A DNA stretch of 5,586 nucleotides from Lentisphaeria bacterium (lineage in GTDB: Bacteria; Verrucomicrobiota; Lentisphaeria; Oligosphaerales; Oligosphaeraceae): the NCBI GenBank assembly GCA_028699735.1, contig JAQVUB010000197.1:1-5586 (forward strand), read 5' to 3'. Below, piece after piece: positions 1-5,560 of this stretch (position 1 is the first letter of the stretch; each line of letters starts with the position of its first letter). The notes under the pieces were generated by a model that worked only from the letters and a program-made list of their open reading frames with translations, did no database searches and was not told where the DNA came from. The translations under genes were made by a program, and so were the position numbers.

Positions 1-290
1 CGGGACTAGAACTGGCCGCGCGCAACCTGGAATATACGCTGCTGCAACTCGATAACGCGATCAGCTCCCGGCAGAAGAAAACAGCCCCGGATTCAGCACG
101 CCAATCTGCCGACCAGCCGGAAAAAGCGCCTGTCGGAGGTGACGCAGGGGGGGTATCCGCTGTGATGACTGCTGATGAGCAAGCGGCACAGATCCGCGGA
201 ACCACCGGGGCAATGAATGGCACCTGGCGGGAACTGCAATCACGCCGCAGAAAAATGATCAAACCGCCTCCAAAGTGCAAACCGTGGTAA
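1..290 (+). CDS. C-terminal part of an unrecognised protein (5' end outside window)
   Basis: An open frame enters from the left edge (first full codon at 3) and runs 95 codons to a TAA at 288-290. I do not recognise the protein. The first 20 or so visible residues (GLELAARNLEYTLLQLDNAI) look amphipathic and helical. A polar, low-complexity Gln/Ala/Lys/Pro linker follows, and the end is basic and Pro/Cys rich (KPPPKCKPW). No catalytic motif or membrane segment is visible. The last codon and stop (TGG TAA) coincide with the conserved TGGTAAT edge of a repeat copy, so the C-terminus may have been altered by that repeat. A run of seven G at 147-153 is a possible slippage site. The gene converges on the oxidoreductase, with 60 bp between the two stop codons. 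That the frame is coding is supported only by its openness and codon composition. Confidence 0.55.
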   Translation, partial: GLELAARNLEYTLLQLDNAISSRQKKTAPDSARQSADQPEKAPVGGDAGGVSAVMTADEQAAQIRGTTGAMNGTWRELQSRRRKMIKPPPKCKPW

Positions 291-346
291 TACGTCCATT
301 TTTTTTTAACAACGAAAAAACACAAAAAAAACGAAACACAACTGAC
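285..346. repeat. Degenerate left-arm copy (A) of the intergenic palindromic repeat
   Basis: The segment begins with TGGTAATACGTC, matching TGGTAATCCGTC at the left edge of copy B. It then skips about 20 bp and resumes with a T-run followed by AACAACGAAAA, as in copies B and C. CGAA recurs at 313-316 and 332-335. No right arm is present; the oxidoreductase stop codon follows at 351-353. The T9 (299-307) and A8 (324-331) tracts could pair weakly and help end transcription from both convergent genes, but this is inference. Confidence 0.55.
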
Positions 347-350
347 AACT

Positions 351-1394
351 TCAATCAGGTATTTCCGACATTTTTACCGGGCGTGCGCATTCCAGGGATT
401 TTTCGGTAGCGAAGATGATGCGGTGGGTTTGATAAGCTTCCTCGAGGCTGGTCAAGGGCATCGGGGTCTGCTGCCGGATGCTGTCGATGAAGGCCTGAAA
501 CTGGGGCTGATAGGGATGATCGACAACATCGCCGGAGTCAAGCAGAATGGTCTCGAGGGTTGTCCATTTTTGTTTGCTCAGGCCCGGCAGTTCACTGCTG
601 TAAAATTTATTGTCAAGGATGCTTCCTTTGCTGCCCAGGAACTGGAAATGGAAGTAATAGGGTTGGATGCAGTCGACCGAAGCGGTGACTTTGCCGATTT
701 TGCCATCCCGGAATTTAAGGATGCTGACGCTGCAAGGGGGAAATTCATATTCTTTGAAGCATTCCGCCCGGCTTTTTCCGGCATAGCAGGTGACTTCCTC
801 GACTGGTGAATTCATCGCCAGCAGAAGGGCATCGAGGGCATGACAGCCGCCGCTGAGCAAAGCACTGCCGCCGCCATCTTTGCGGCAACTCCAGGGGAAC
901 TGCCCATACCATGGTCCAATTCCGTGATAATAATCCGCTTCTCCATAATGGAGTTCCCCGATCAGGCCTTTGTCGATGACCGATTTCAACAGAGTCAGCT
1001 GCTGGCTGAAACGGCATTCAAAACCAACACAAACCTGCACTTTCCCTGCTTTCCAGGCCTGATGGATACGCTGGGCATCCTTAATGTTCAGGGCAATCGG
1101 CTTTTCCAGATAGACATGCTTCCCGGCCTGAATGGCGGCAATGGCCTGCTCCGGATGCAACTGATTCGCAGTGCAGATGGAAACAACATCGATTTCAGGA
1201 TCGGCAAGCAAGGCGCGATAGTCGGAATATACTTTTACCCCTTTTAGTCCGTAGTGCGCTTCAACAGATTCCGCCGAAGGATTTCTCTGGCTGCAGACGG
1301 CAGTAACGCTCGCACCACGTACCGTCTTAAAAGCTTCAATATGAGCCCCGGCTACCCAGCCCAACCCGACAATGGCAATGCGTAATTCCTGCAT
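351..1394 (-). CDS. Gfo/Idh/MocA-family NAD(P)-dependent oxidoreductase
   Basis: This 347-residue protein has the typical length and layout of the family, cytoplasmic dehydrogenases that mostly act on sugars, inositols or their derivatives with NAD(P). An N-terminal Rossmann fold carries the nucleotide-binding loop VGLGWVAGAH (residues 9-18); the third loop glycine is displaced by one compared with GxGxxGxxH. EKP at 97-99 supplies the conserved lysine (K98). The C-terminal alpha/beta domain has GGCHALD at 182-188, with the conserved His185 and Asp188. The start at 1394 was chosen because GGAGGA lies 3 nt upstream and the Rossmann strand begins at once. A longer frame to 1547 would add 51 residues that run into repeat copy B, so it is rejected. 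The gene is transcribed divergently from rpsA and convergently with the partial gene on the left, and no pathway partner is in view. The substrate cannot be read from the sequence. Family assignment is secure. Confidence 0.93.
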   Translation of the reverse strand: MQELRIAIVGLGWVAGAHIEAFKTVRGASVTAVCSQRNPSAESVEAHYGLKGVKVYSDYRALLADPEIDVVSICTANQLHPEQAIAAIQAGKHVYLEKPIALNIKDAQRIHQAWKAGKVQVCVGFECRFSQQLTLLKSVIDKGLIGELHYGEADYYHGIGPWYGQFPWSCRKDGGGSALLSGGCHALDALLLAMNSPVEEVTCYAGKSRAECFKEYEFPPCSVSILKFRDGKIGKVTASVDCIQPYYFHFQFLGSKGSILDNKFYSSELPGLSKQKWTTLETILLDSGDVVDHPYQPQFQAFIDSIRQQTPMPLTSLEEAYQTHRIIFATEKSLECARPVKMSEIPD

Positions 1395-1397
1395 GTT

Positions 1398-1403
1398 TCC
1401 TCC
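1398..1403 (-). promoter_or_regulatory. Ribosome binding site of the oxidoreductase
   Basis: On the - strand GGAGGA is followed by AAC and the ATG at 1394. It is a strong Shine-Dalgarno match with short spacing, and it decides the start codon. Confidence 0.8.
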
Positions 1404-1437
1404 ATGTTTGAATGTTTTGAAAAAAGTTGAACAATAA

Positions 1438-1466
1438 AGTGTAACTCCGAAGACCAGGAAATGCAA
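1438..1466 (-). promoter_or_regulatory. Candidate sigma-70 type promoter of the oxidoreductase
   Basis: Read on the - strand, TTGCAT (1466-1461) and TACACT (1443-1438) are separated by 17 bp. This places the transcript start near 1431, with a leader of about 37 nt. The -35 box lies just outside the left edge of repeat copy B. The assignment is by eye only. Confidence 0.5.
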
Positions 1467-1467
1467 A

Positions 1468-1630
1468 TGGTAATCCGTCAGTGGAACTGGTAACAGAGTC
1501 ATTCTTTTTAACAACGAAAAGCACGAACTGACACGAAAAAAAATCATGGAAAAAATGACACATGAAAGCAGTCAACGCCCCTTCCATGATTTTTTTCGTG
1601 TCAGTTCGTGCTTTTCGTTGTTTAAAGAAT
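1468..1630. repeat. Long palindromic intergenic repeat, copy B (near-perfect arms)
   Basis: The left arm (about 1501-1550) and right arm (about 1583-1630) are reverse complements over some 48 bp. They differ only by one base in an A/T tract (A8 against T7) and a small change near the outer end. The spacer between them is 32 bp (1551-1582). Left of the palindrome, 1468-1500 carries an outer segment (TGGTAATCCGTCAGTGG) shared with copies C and D that has no counterpart right of 1630 here. The arm contains CGAA at 1515, 1524 and 1534, a 9-10 bp spacing. No transposase is present. The copy occupies most of the intergenic DNA between the divergent oxidoreductase and rpsA promoters. A transcript could fold into a very stable hairpin. 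It may be a MITE-like or REP-like element, but the mechanism of spread is unknown. Confidence 0.9.
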
Positions 1631-1646
1631 GGCCGTTTTTTTTGAT

Positions 1647-1674
1647 TTGCAAAGTTGTTCATTTGGGCTAAATT
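1647..1674 (+). promoter_or_regulatory. Candidate rpsA promoter
   Basis: TTGCAA (1647-1652) and TAAATT (1669-1674) are 16 bp apart and preceded by a T-rich tract at 1636-1643 that could serve as an UP-like element. Transcription would begin near 1681, giving a leader of about 110 nt. The same TTGCAA, 16 bp, TA..TT arrangement precedes the tRNA-Thr gene. Confidence 0.55.
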
Positions 1675-1702
1675 ATGACGATTACGCCAAAATTCCGATC
1701 AG

Positions 1703-1768
1703 GCGCACCGTCGGTGGCGCAGCGGCCTGCAGCCGCAACGATGTAAGGTGTGGAAATTCGTTAACATC
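1703..1768 (+). promoter_or_regulatory. Structured rpsA leader: three successive hairpins, candidate S1 autoregulatory region
   Basis: Three stems follow one another. The first pairs GCGCACC (1703-1709) with GGTG/CGC (1713-1720), with one bulged G. The second pairs GCGGC (1722-1726) with GCCGC (1732-1736). The third pairs GATGT (1740-1744) with ACATC (1764-1768), extended by AA/TT across a bulge. An unstructured A-rich stretch (1769-1792) leads to the rpsA ATG with no Shine-Dalgarno sequence. An SD-like AAGGTG sits in the third loop, about 42 nt from the start. In E. coli the rpsA initiation region is known to be three hairpins without a canonical SD, and S1 represses its own translation there. 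Applying that here is inference. Confidence 0.5.
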
Positions 1769-1792
1769 CCCAATTAAGCAAAAAAAACACAA

Positions 1793-3583
1793 ATGAGTAA
1801 CATTGACCTGGAAAACATGGAATCGATGGATCTGCTTCTTGGTGACAGCATGTCCGCGGGTTCCCTCAAGGAAGGCAGAATCGAGACCGGCCGCATTGCG
1901 GAAAAGAACGAGAACGGCATTCTTCTGGACATTGGTTTGAAAGCGGAGAGCTTTATTCCGAAGTCAGAATTTCCCGCTACCTGGGATGATCTTCAGGTCG
2001 GTGGCACTCTGGATGTTTTTCTTGAGCAGCTTGAAGACGAGGACAGTTCTCCTGTAGTCAGTGTGCACAAGGCTGAATTGCAGAAGGCATGGGACAACAT
2101 TGTCAGTCAATACAACGAAGGGGATCTGATCAAGGGTACAATCATGAGCCGTGTCAAGGGCGGTTTGATTGTCAATGTCGGCGTGGAAGCGTTTCTGCCG
2201 GGTTCTCAGGTTGACATCGGGCCGGTACGCAATCTGGAAGATTATCTTGGCAAGCAGGAAGAATTCAAGGTCATCAAGATCAATGCCGAGCGTCGTAATA
2301 TTGTTTTGTCGCGGCGTGAGCTTCTGGAAGCGGCTCGTATGGAGCAGCGTGCTGCCCTGATGGATGAACTGATTCCCAAGACGATCCGTCGTGGTGTTGT
2401 CAAAAATATCACCGAATTTGGTGCTTTCGTTGATCTGAATGGTATGGATGGTCTGCTGCATATCACCGATATGAGCTGGGGCCGGGTTTCCGATCCGCAT
2501 GAAGTGGTCAAGGTCGGAGACGAAATCGAAGTTATGATCCTTGATGTCGACAAGGAACGCCAGCGGGTTTCCCTGGGTCTGAAGCAGAAGGAAGGCAACC
2601 CGTGGGATACGGTCGATCTCAAATATCCGAAAGATTCCCGTGTGCACGGCAAAGTGGTCAACGTCATGCCGTATGGTGCCTTTATTGAACTGGAAGAGGG
2701 GATCGAAGGGCTGATCCACGTTTCGGAAATGTCCTGGACGAAGAAGATCACCCGCGCCAGCGATATGTTGCAGATTGGCGAGGAAGTCGACGCGATCGTG
2801 CTGGGTGTCAGCAAAGAAGACCGGAAGATTTCCCTGGGGCTGCGTCAAGCGCAGGCGAATCCTTGGGAAGTGATCAAGGACCGTTTCCCGAAGGGTACCC
2901 GGATCAAGGGCAAAGTGCGGAACATGACTGGCTATGGTGCCTTTGTTCAGATTCAGGATGACATCGACGGAATGATTCATGTTTCTGACATGTCCTGGAC
3001 CCGGAAAGTCAATCATCCCAGTGAAGTTTTGCAGAAAGGCATGGAAGTTGAAGCCGTGATTCTTGAAGTGGATGCTGAGAATCAGCGTATTTCCCTGAGC
3101 ATGAAGAAACTGACGGATGATCCCTGGCAGAATATTCAGAACAAATATCTGATCGGTGATACGGTTGAAGGAAAAGTGACCAAGCTTGCTTCCTTTGGTG
3201 CCTTTGTGGAGCTGGAAGGGGGCATTGACGGACTGATCCATATATCTGAACTTTCCGGGGAGCGGGTCAACCGTGTCAAGGATGTCGTGCAGGTTGGCGA
3301 CATGGTCAAAGCCAGGGTGAAAAATATCAGCATTGAAGACCGTCGCATCGGTTTGAGCATGAAAGAAGATTCCGAAGAGAATGACTTCAGTGCAGTCGCG
3401 GCACCGGCAAGTGCGCCGGTAAGCAGTAGTCCCGCCGGCGGCAATCTGGGTGGATTTGGACATGCTCTGGATGCAGCCCTCAAGGCCTCCGATGAGCAAG
3501 GGCAGGAAGAACCTGCTGCCGAAACGGCGCAAGCCCCGGAAGCTGCGGGAACGGATGAGGACAGCAAGACGGCAGAAGTCTGA
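1793..3583 (+). CDS. rpsA: 30S ribosomal protein S1
   Basis: This 596-residue protein has six S1 (OB-fold) RNA-binding repeats, at about residues 24-94, 108-176, 195-265, 280-352, 367-439 and 452-524. S1 binds mRNA on the 30S subunit and promotes initiation on weakly matched or structured messages. Repeats 3-6 are close to one another, each with a YGAF/FGAF-type strand, a G.(L/M)IH(V/I)S or GLLHITD motif and a final RISL-like strand. Repeats 1 and 2 are divergent, as is usual for the ribosome-docking part. The tail (525-596) is Ala/Glu rich and acidic, with an isolated hydrophobic patch GGFGHALDAALKA. Length and domain number match six-domain S1 proteins of Gram-negative bacteria. The ATG at 1793 is the first in frame after the leader. 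ATGs at 1817 and 1826 are possible alternatives because none has a good SD. The gene has its own promoter, and repeat copy C begins 8 bp after the stop. Confidence 0.97.
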   Translation: MSNIDLENMESMDLLLGDSMSAGSLKEGRIETGRIAEKNENGILLDIGLKAESFIPKSEFPATWDDLQVGGTLDVFLEQLEDEDSSPVVSVHKAELQKAWDNIVSQYNEGDLIKGTIMSRVKGGLIVNVGVEAFLPGSQVDIGPVRNLEDYLGKQEEFKVIKINAERRNIVLSRRELLEAARMEQRAALMDELIPKTIRRGVVKNITEFGAFVDLNGMDGLLHITDMSWGRVSDPHEVVKVGDEIEVMILDVDKERQRVSLGLKQKEGNPWDTVDLKYPKDSRVHGKVVNVMPYGAFIELEEGIEGLIHVSEMSWTKKITRASDMLQIGEEVDAIVLGVSKEDRKISLGLRQAQANPWEVIKDRFPKGTRIKGKVRNMTGYGAFVQIQDDIDGMIHVSDMSWTRKVNHPSEVLQKGMEVEAVILEVDAENQRISLSMKKLTDDPWQNIQNKYLIGDTVEGKVTKLASFGAFVELEGGIDGLIHISELSGERVNRVKDVVQVGDMVKARVKNISIEDRRIGLSMKEDSEENDFSAVAAPASAPVSSSPAGGNLGGFGHALDAALKASDEQGQEEPAAETAQAPEAAGTDEDSKTAEV

Positions 3584-3590
3584 GGTCTGC

Positions 3591-3787
3591 TTGTATCCCA
3601 TCAGTTAAACTTGGTGACAGAGGAATTCTTTTTAACAACAAAAAGCACGAACCGACCCGAAAAAAATTCATGGGGAACGGTTTTTACTGGGGGGGGGATT
3701 CGTTGTTCATCCGATGAATTTTTTCGGGTCGTTAGTGTCTTTCATTGGAAAAGAATCCGGTTGTACTCAGCTTCACTGACAGATACT
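3591..3787. repeat. Long palindromic intergenic repeat, copy C (diverged, most complete)
   Basis: The left half includes CATCAGTTAAACTTGG (3599-3614), matching the window-end copy D, then ATTCTTTTTAACAAC (3625-3639) and CGACCCGAAAAAAATTCAT (3653-3671). The right half mirrors this: GATGAATTTTTTCGGGTCG (3713-3731), AAGAATCCGG (3751-3760) and CTTCACTGAC (3771-3780), the last complementary to the outer segment that copy B has only on its left. The full element is therefore about 190 bp with inverted arms of roughly 75-80 bp. Both arms carry CCCG and TTCAT where copy B has CACG and TCAT, so the arms have changed together. The middle contains a G9 run (3689-3697). No ORF or transposase is evident. 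Lying just after rpsA, it could act as its transcription terminator, which is inference. Confidence 0.85.
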
Positions 3788-3826
3788 GCGCAGGTCTTGG
3801 TGACGTGAAAAAAAGTCGTTTTTGGC

Positions 3827-3854
3827 TTGCAAAAATGATTTCAGGGATTACCTT
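3827..3854 (+). promoter_or_regulatory. Candidate promoter of tRNA-Thr (and possibly tuf)
   Basis: TTGCAA (3827-3832) and TACCTT (3849-3854) are 16 bp apart, preceded by T-rich and A-rich tracts (3808-3823). The transcript would start near 3861, about 26 nt before the mature tRNA. The spacing, the -35 box and the following TTA.GAC are shared with the rpsA promoter. Confidence 0.55.
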
Positions 3855-3886
3855 AAGACTTCTACCTGATTGCGATTGTTTTTTCT

Positions 3887-3962
<76 letters not shown>

Positions 3963-4107
3963 TTTGCAGATCAGTCCCGGTACTGTTTTTGAGTAGCCTG
4001 GCGGCTGTTGCAGGAAGTTTTTTTTCAACATTAACCAATCGATTCGTGTAAATTTCGTCTGTTGCATGGTTGCGGCAGCCGGAACCCAAAGCAGAAGGAA
4101 ACTGGAA
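3963..4107 (+). other. Spacer and leader between tRNA-Thr and tuf
   Basis: This is a 145-nt gap with no ORF of note. At 3972-3990 CAGT and ACTG flank CCCGGT and precede T5, a weak terminator-like shape whose sequence resembles the terminator after tuf. At 3994-4025 a weak AGCC/GGCT hairpin is followed, after a gap, by T8. A separate tuf promoter is possible (TTCAAC at 4024-4029, 17 bp, then TGTAAA) but weak. Co-transcription of tuf with the tRNA is equally plausible. Confidence 0.35.
4093..4099 (+). promoter_or_regulatory. Ribosome binding site of tuf
   Basis: AGAAGGA lies 8 nt before the ATG at 4108. It selects this start over the in-frame ATG at 4066, which would add 14 residues not found in EF-Tu proteins. 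Confidence 0.8.
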
Positions 4108-5313
4108 ATGGCTAAAGAAGTATTCAAACGCGAGAAACCGCACGTGAACGTCGGCACCATTGGTCACGTTGACCACGGTAAAACCACCCTGACCGCGGCC
4201 ATTACGATGTGCCAGGCGAAGCGTTTTGGTGGTGATGTTCGCAGTTATGCAGAAATTGACAATGCACCTGAAGAGCGTGAACGCGGTATTACGATCAATA
4301 CATCGCACGTTGAATATCAGTCTGATAAGCGCCACTATGCTCACGTTGACTGTCCTGGCCACGCTGACTATGTGAAAAACATGATCACGGGTGCTGCGCA
4401 GATGGACGGTGCCATTCTGGTGATTGCCGCGACTGACGGTGTTATGGCTCAGACCAGCGAGCACGTGCTGCTGGCTCGTCAGGTTGGCGTTCCGGCTCTG
4501 GTTGTTTTCATGAACAAGACCGATCTGGTTGATGATCCGGAGCTGCTCGAACTGGTTGACATGGAAGTTCGCGATCTGCTGAACAAATATGAATTCCCCG
4601 GTGATGACACCCCGATCATCCGCGGTTCGGCTCTGAAGGCCGGTGAAGCTCTGTCTGCTGGAAAAGATGCAGACTGTGATGAATGCAAATGCATTGGCGA
4701 ACTGGTAGAGGCAATTGATACTTTCATTCCGGATCCGGTTCGTCCTTTGGATCAGCCTTTCCTGATGCCGATCGAAGACGTGTTCTCGATTGAAGGCCGT
4801 GGTACGGTTGTTACCGGTCGTGTTGAGCGCGGAATCATCAAAGTCGGGCAGGAAGTTGCCATTATTGGTATCAAAGACACGGTGAAGACGACGGTTACCG
4901 GCGTTGAAATGTTCCGCAAACTTCTGGATCAGGGTCAGGCTGGTGATAACGTCGGCTGCCTGCTGCGCGGCATCAAGAAGGAAGATGTTGAGCGTGGTCA
5001 GGTTCTGGCAATTCCCGGTTCCATCACTCCGCATACCAAATTCAAATGCGAAGTGTATGTGCTGACCAAAGAAGAGGGTGGGCGTCATACACAGTTCAAA
5101 GATGGTTACCGTCCTCAGTTCTATTTCCGTACGACGGACGTTACCGGTGTCTGCCATCTGGAAGAAGGCGTTCAAATGATCATGCCTGGTGACAACGCCA
5201 GTATGACCATTGAGCTGATCAACCCGATCGCCATGGAAAAAGGTCTGCGTTTCGCCATCCGTGAAGGTGGCCGCACCGTTGGTGCAGGACGCGTTTCTGA
5301 TATTGTTGAATAA
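4108..5313 (+). CDS. tuf: Elongation factor Tu
   Basis: EF-Tu is the GTPase that carries aminoacyl-tRNA to the ribosomal A site. The 401-residue product starts MAKEVFKREKPHVNVGTIGH, the conserved EF-Tu N-terminus. All GTPase motifs are visible: G1 GHVDHGKT (19-26), G2 RGIT (59-62), G3 DCPGH (81-85, with catalytic His85), G4 NKTD (136-139) and G5 SALK (174-177). Domain 2 begins near PFLMPIEDVFSI (217-228), with GRGTVVTGRVERG following. Domain 3 has YRPQFYFRTTDVTG (334-347) and ends GGRTVGAGRVSDIVE. Compared with the E. coli protein as I recall it, about 7 extra residues lie between G5 and domain 2, within SAGKDADCDECKC (183-195), adding Cys190, Cys193 and Cys195. The gene follows tRNA-Thr and precedes rpmG, and an intrinsic terminator starts 17 nt after its stop. 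All core functional residues are intact, so identity is certain. Confidence 0.99.
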   Translation: MAKEVFKREKPHVNVGTIGHVDHGKTTLTAAITMCQAKRFGGDVRSYAEIDNAPEERERGITINTSHVEYQSDKRHYAHVDCPGHADYVKNMITGAAQMDGAILVIAATDGVMAQTSEHVLLARQVGVPALVVFMNKTDLVDDPELLELVDMEVRDLLNKYEFPGDDTPIIRGSALKAGEALSAGKDADCDECKCIGELVEAIDTFIPDPVRPLDQPFLMPIEDVFSIEGRGTVVTGRVERGIIKVGQEVAIIGIKDTVKTTVTGVEMFRKLLDQGQAGDNVGCLLRGIKKEDVERGQVLAIPGSITPHTKFKCEVYVLTKEEGGRHTQFKDGYRPQFYFRTTDVTGVCHLEEGVQMIMPGDNASMTIELINPIAMEKGLRFAIREGGRTVGAGRVSDIVE

Positions 5314-5329
5314 TTCAGTCAAACGAAGC

Positions 5330-5366
5330 GTCCCCGGCATTGCAGATCAGTGCCGGGGACTGTTTT
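5330..5366 (+). terminator. Intrinsic terminator or attenuator between tuf and rpmG
   Basis: GTCCCCGGCA (5330-5339) and TGCCGGGGAC (5351-5360) form a perfect 10-bp GC-rich stem around an 11-nt loop, followed by TGTTTT. It begins 17 nt after the tuf stop codon. The short T tract suggests partial read-through into rpmG, which lacks an obvious promoter of its own. Such an arrangement would keep EF-Tu mRNA in excess over L33 mRNA (inference). Confidence 0.85.
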
Positions 5367-5369
5367 ATC

Positions 5370-5374
5370 AGGGG
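5370..5374 (+). promoter_or_regulatory. Ribosome binding site of rpmG
   Basis: AGGGG lies 7 nt before the ATG at 5382 and just after the tuf terminator. It selects this start over the in-frame ATG at 5340, which lies inside the terminator loop. Confidence 0.7.
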
Positions 5375-5381
5375 TACCGCG

Positions 5382-5534
5382 ATGCCACAAGAAATTATCA
5401 CATTGGCTTGCACCGAGTGCAAACGGCGTAACTACACCACAACCAAAAACAAACGCAATACACCCGGGCGTCTCGAAAAGAAGAAATTCTGTCCGTTCGA
5501 GCGCAAGCCCACACTGCATCGGGAAACCCGGTAA
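5382..5534 (+). CDS. rpmG: 50S ribosomal protein L33
   Basis: This 50-residue basic protein has the usual L33 length and core, with YTTTKNKRNTPGRLEKKKF at residues 18-36 and the end TLHRETR. L33 is a small protein of the large subunit near the tRNA exit site. Many L33 proteins hold zinc with four cysteines as two CxxC pairs. Here the first pair is intact (Cys10, Cys13), but the second is Cys37-Pro-Phe-Glu40, so the fourth ligand is missing. His46 is close but not in the usual ligand place. This is an intermediate between zinc-binding and zinc-free forms. The gene sits 68 bp after tuf, behind a terminator. In many bacteria tRNA-Trp, secE and nusG would follow, but the window ends first. Confidence 0.95.
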   Translation: MPQEIITLACTECKRRNYTTTKNKRNTPGRLEKKKFCPFERKPTLHRETR

Positions 5535-5560
5535 GCAGGGTATGCAGGATGCGGGGACAA

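Noticed and set aside
423..1247. Open frames on the + strand opposite the oxidoreductase
   Set aside because: They are antisense shadows without start signals or recognisable domains. The - strand frame carries the clear family motifs.
1395..1547. 51-residue N-terminal extension of the oxidoreductase
   Set aside because: It runs through the promoter region into repeat copy B. A strong SD precedes the internal ATG at 1394, where the Rossmann fold begins.
1964..3601. 545-codon open frame antisense to rpsA
   Set aside because: It is a shadow of a strongly codon-biased real gene. It has no recognisable domain and no ribosome binding site that I could see.
1480..3780. Similar peptides (FFRV.S.F.LLKR...LTD) readable from copies B and C
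   Set aside because: They come from reading the DNA repeat on corresponding strands. The right arm of copy B is shifted out of this frame by the T7 tract, so there is no sign of selection on a peptide.
4066..4107. Upstream start for EF-Tu adding 14 residues
   Set aside because: MAKEVFKREK is the conserved EF-Tu N-terminus, and AGAAGGA is correctly placed before it.
5330..5366. Terminator region as a remnant tRNA or attachment site
   Set aside because: Only an 8-base match to the T-arm of tRNA-Thr is present. The TTCGAAT loop and acceptor stem are missing, and a simple terminator explains it better.
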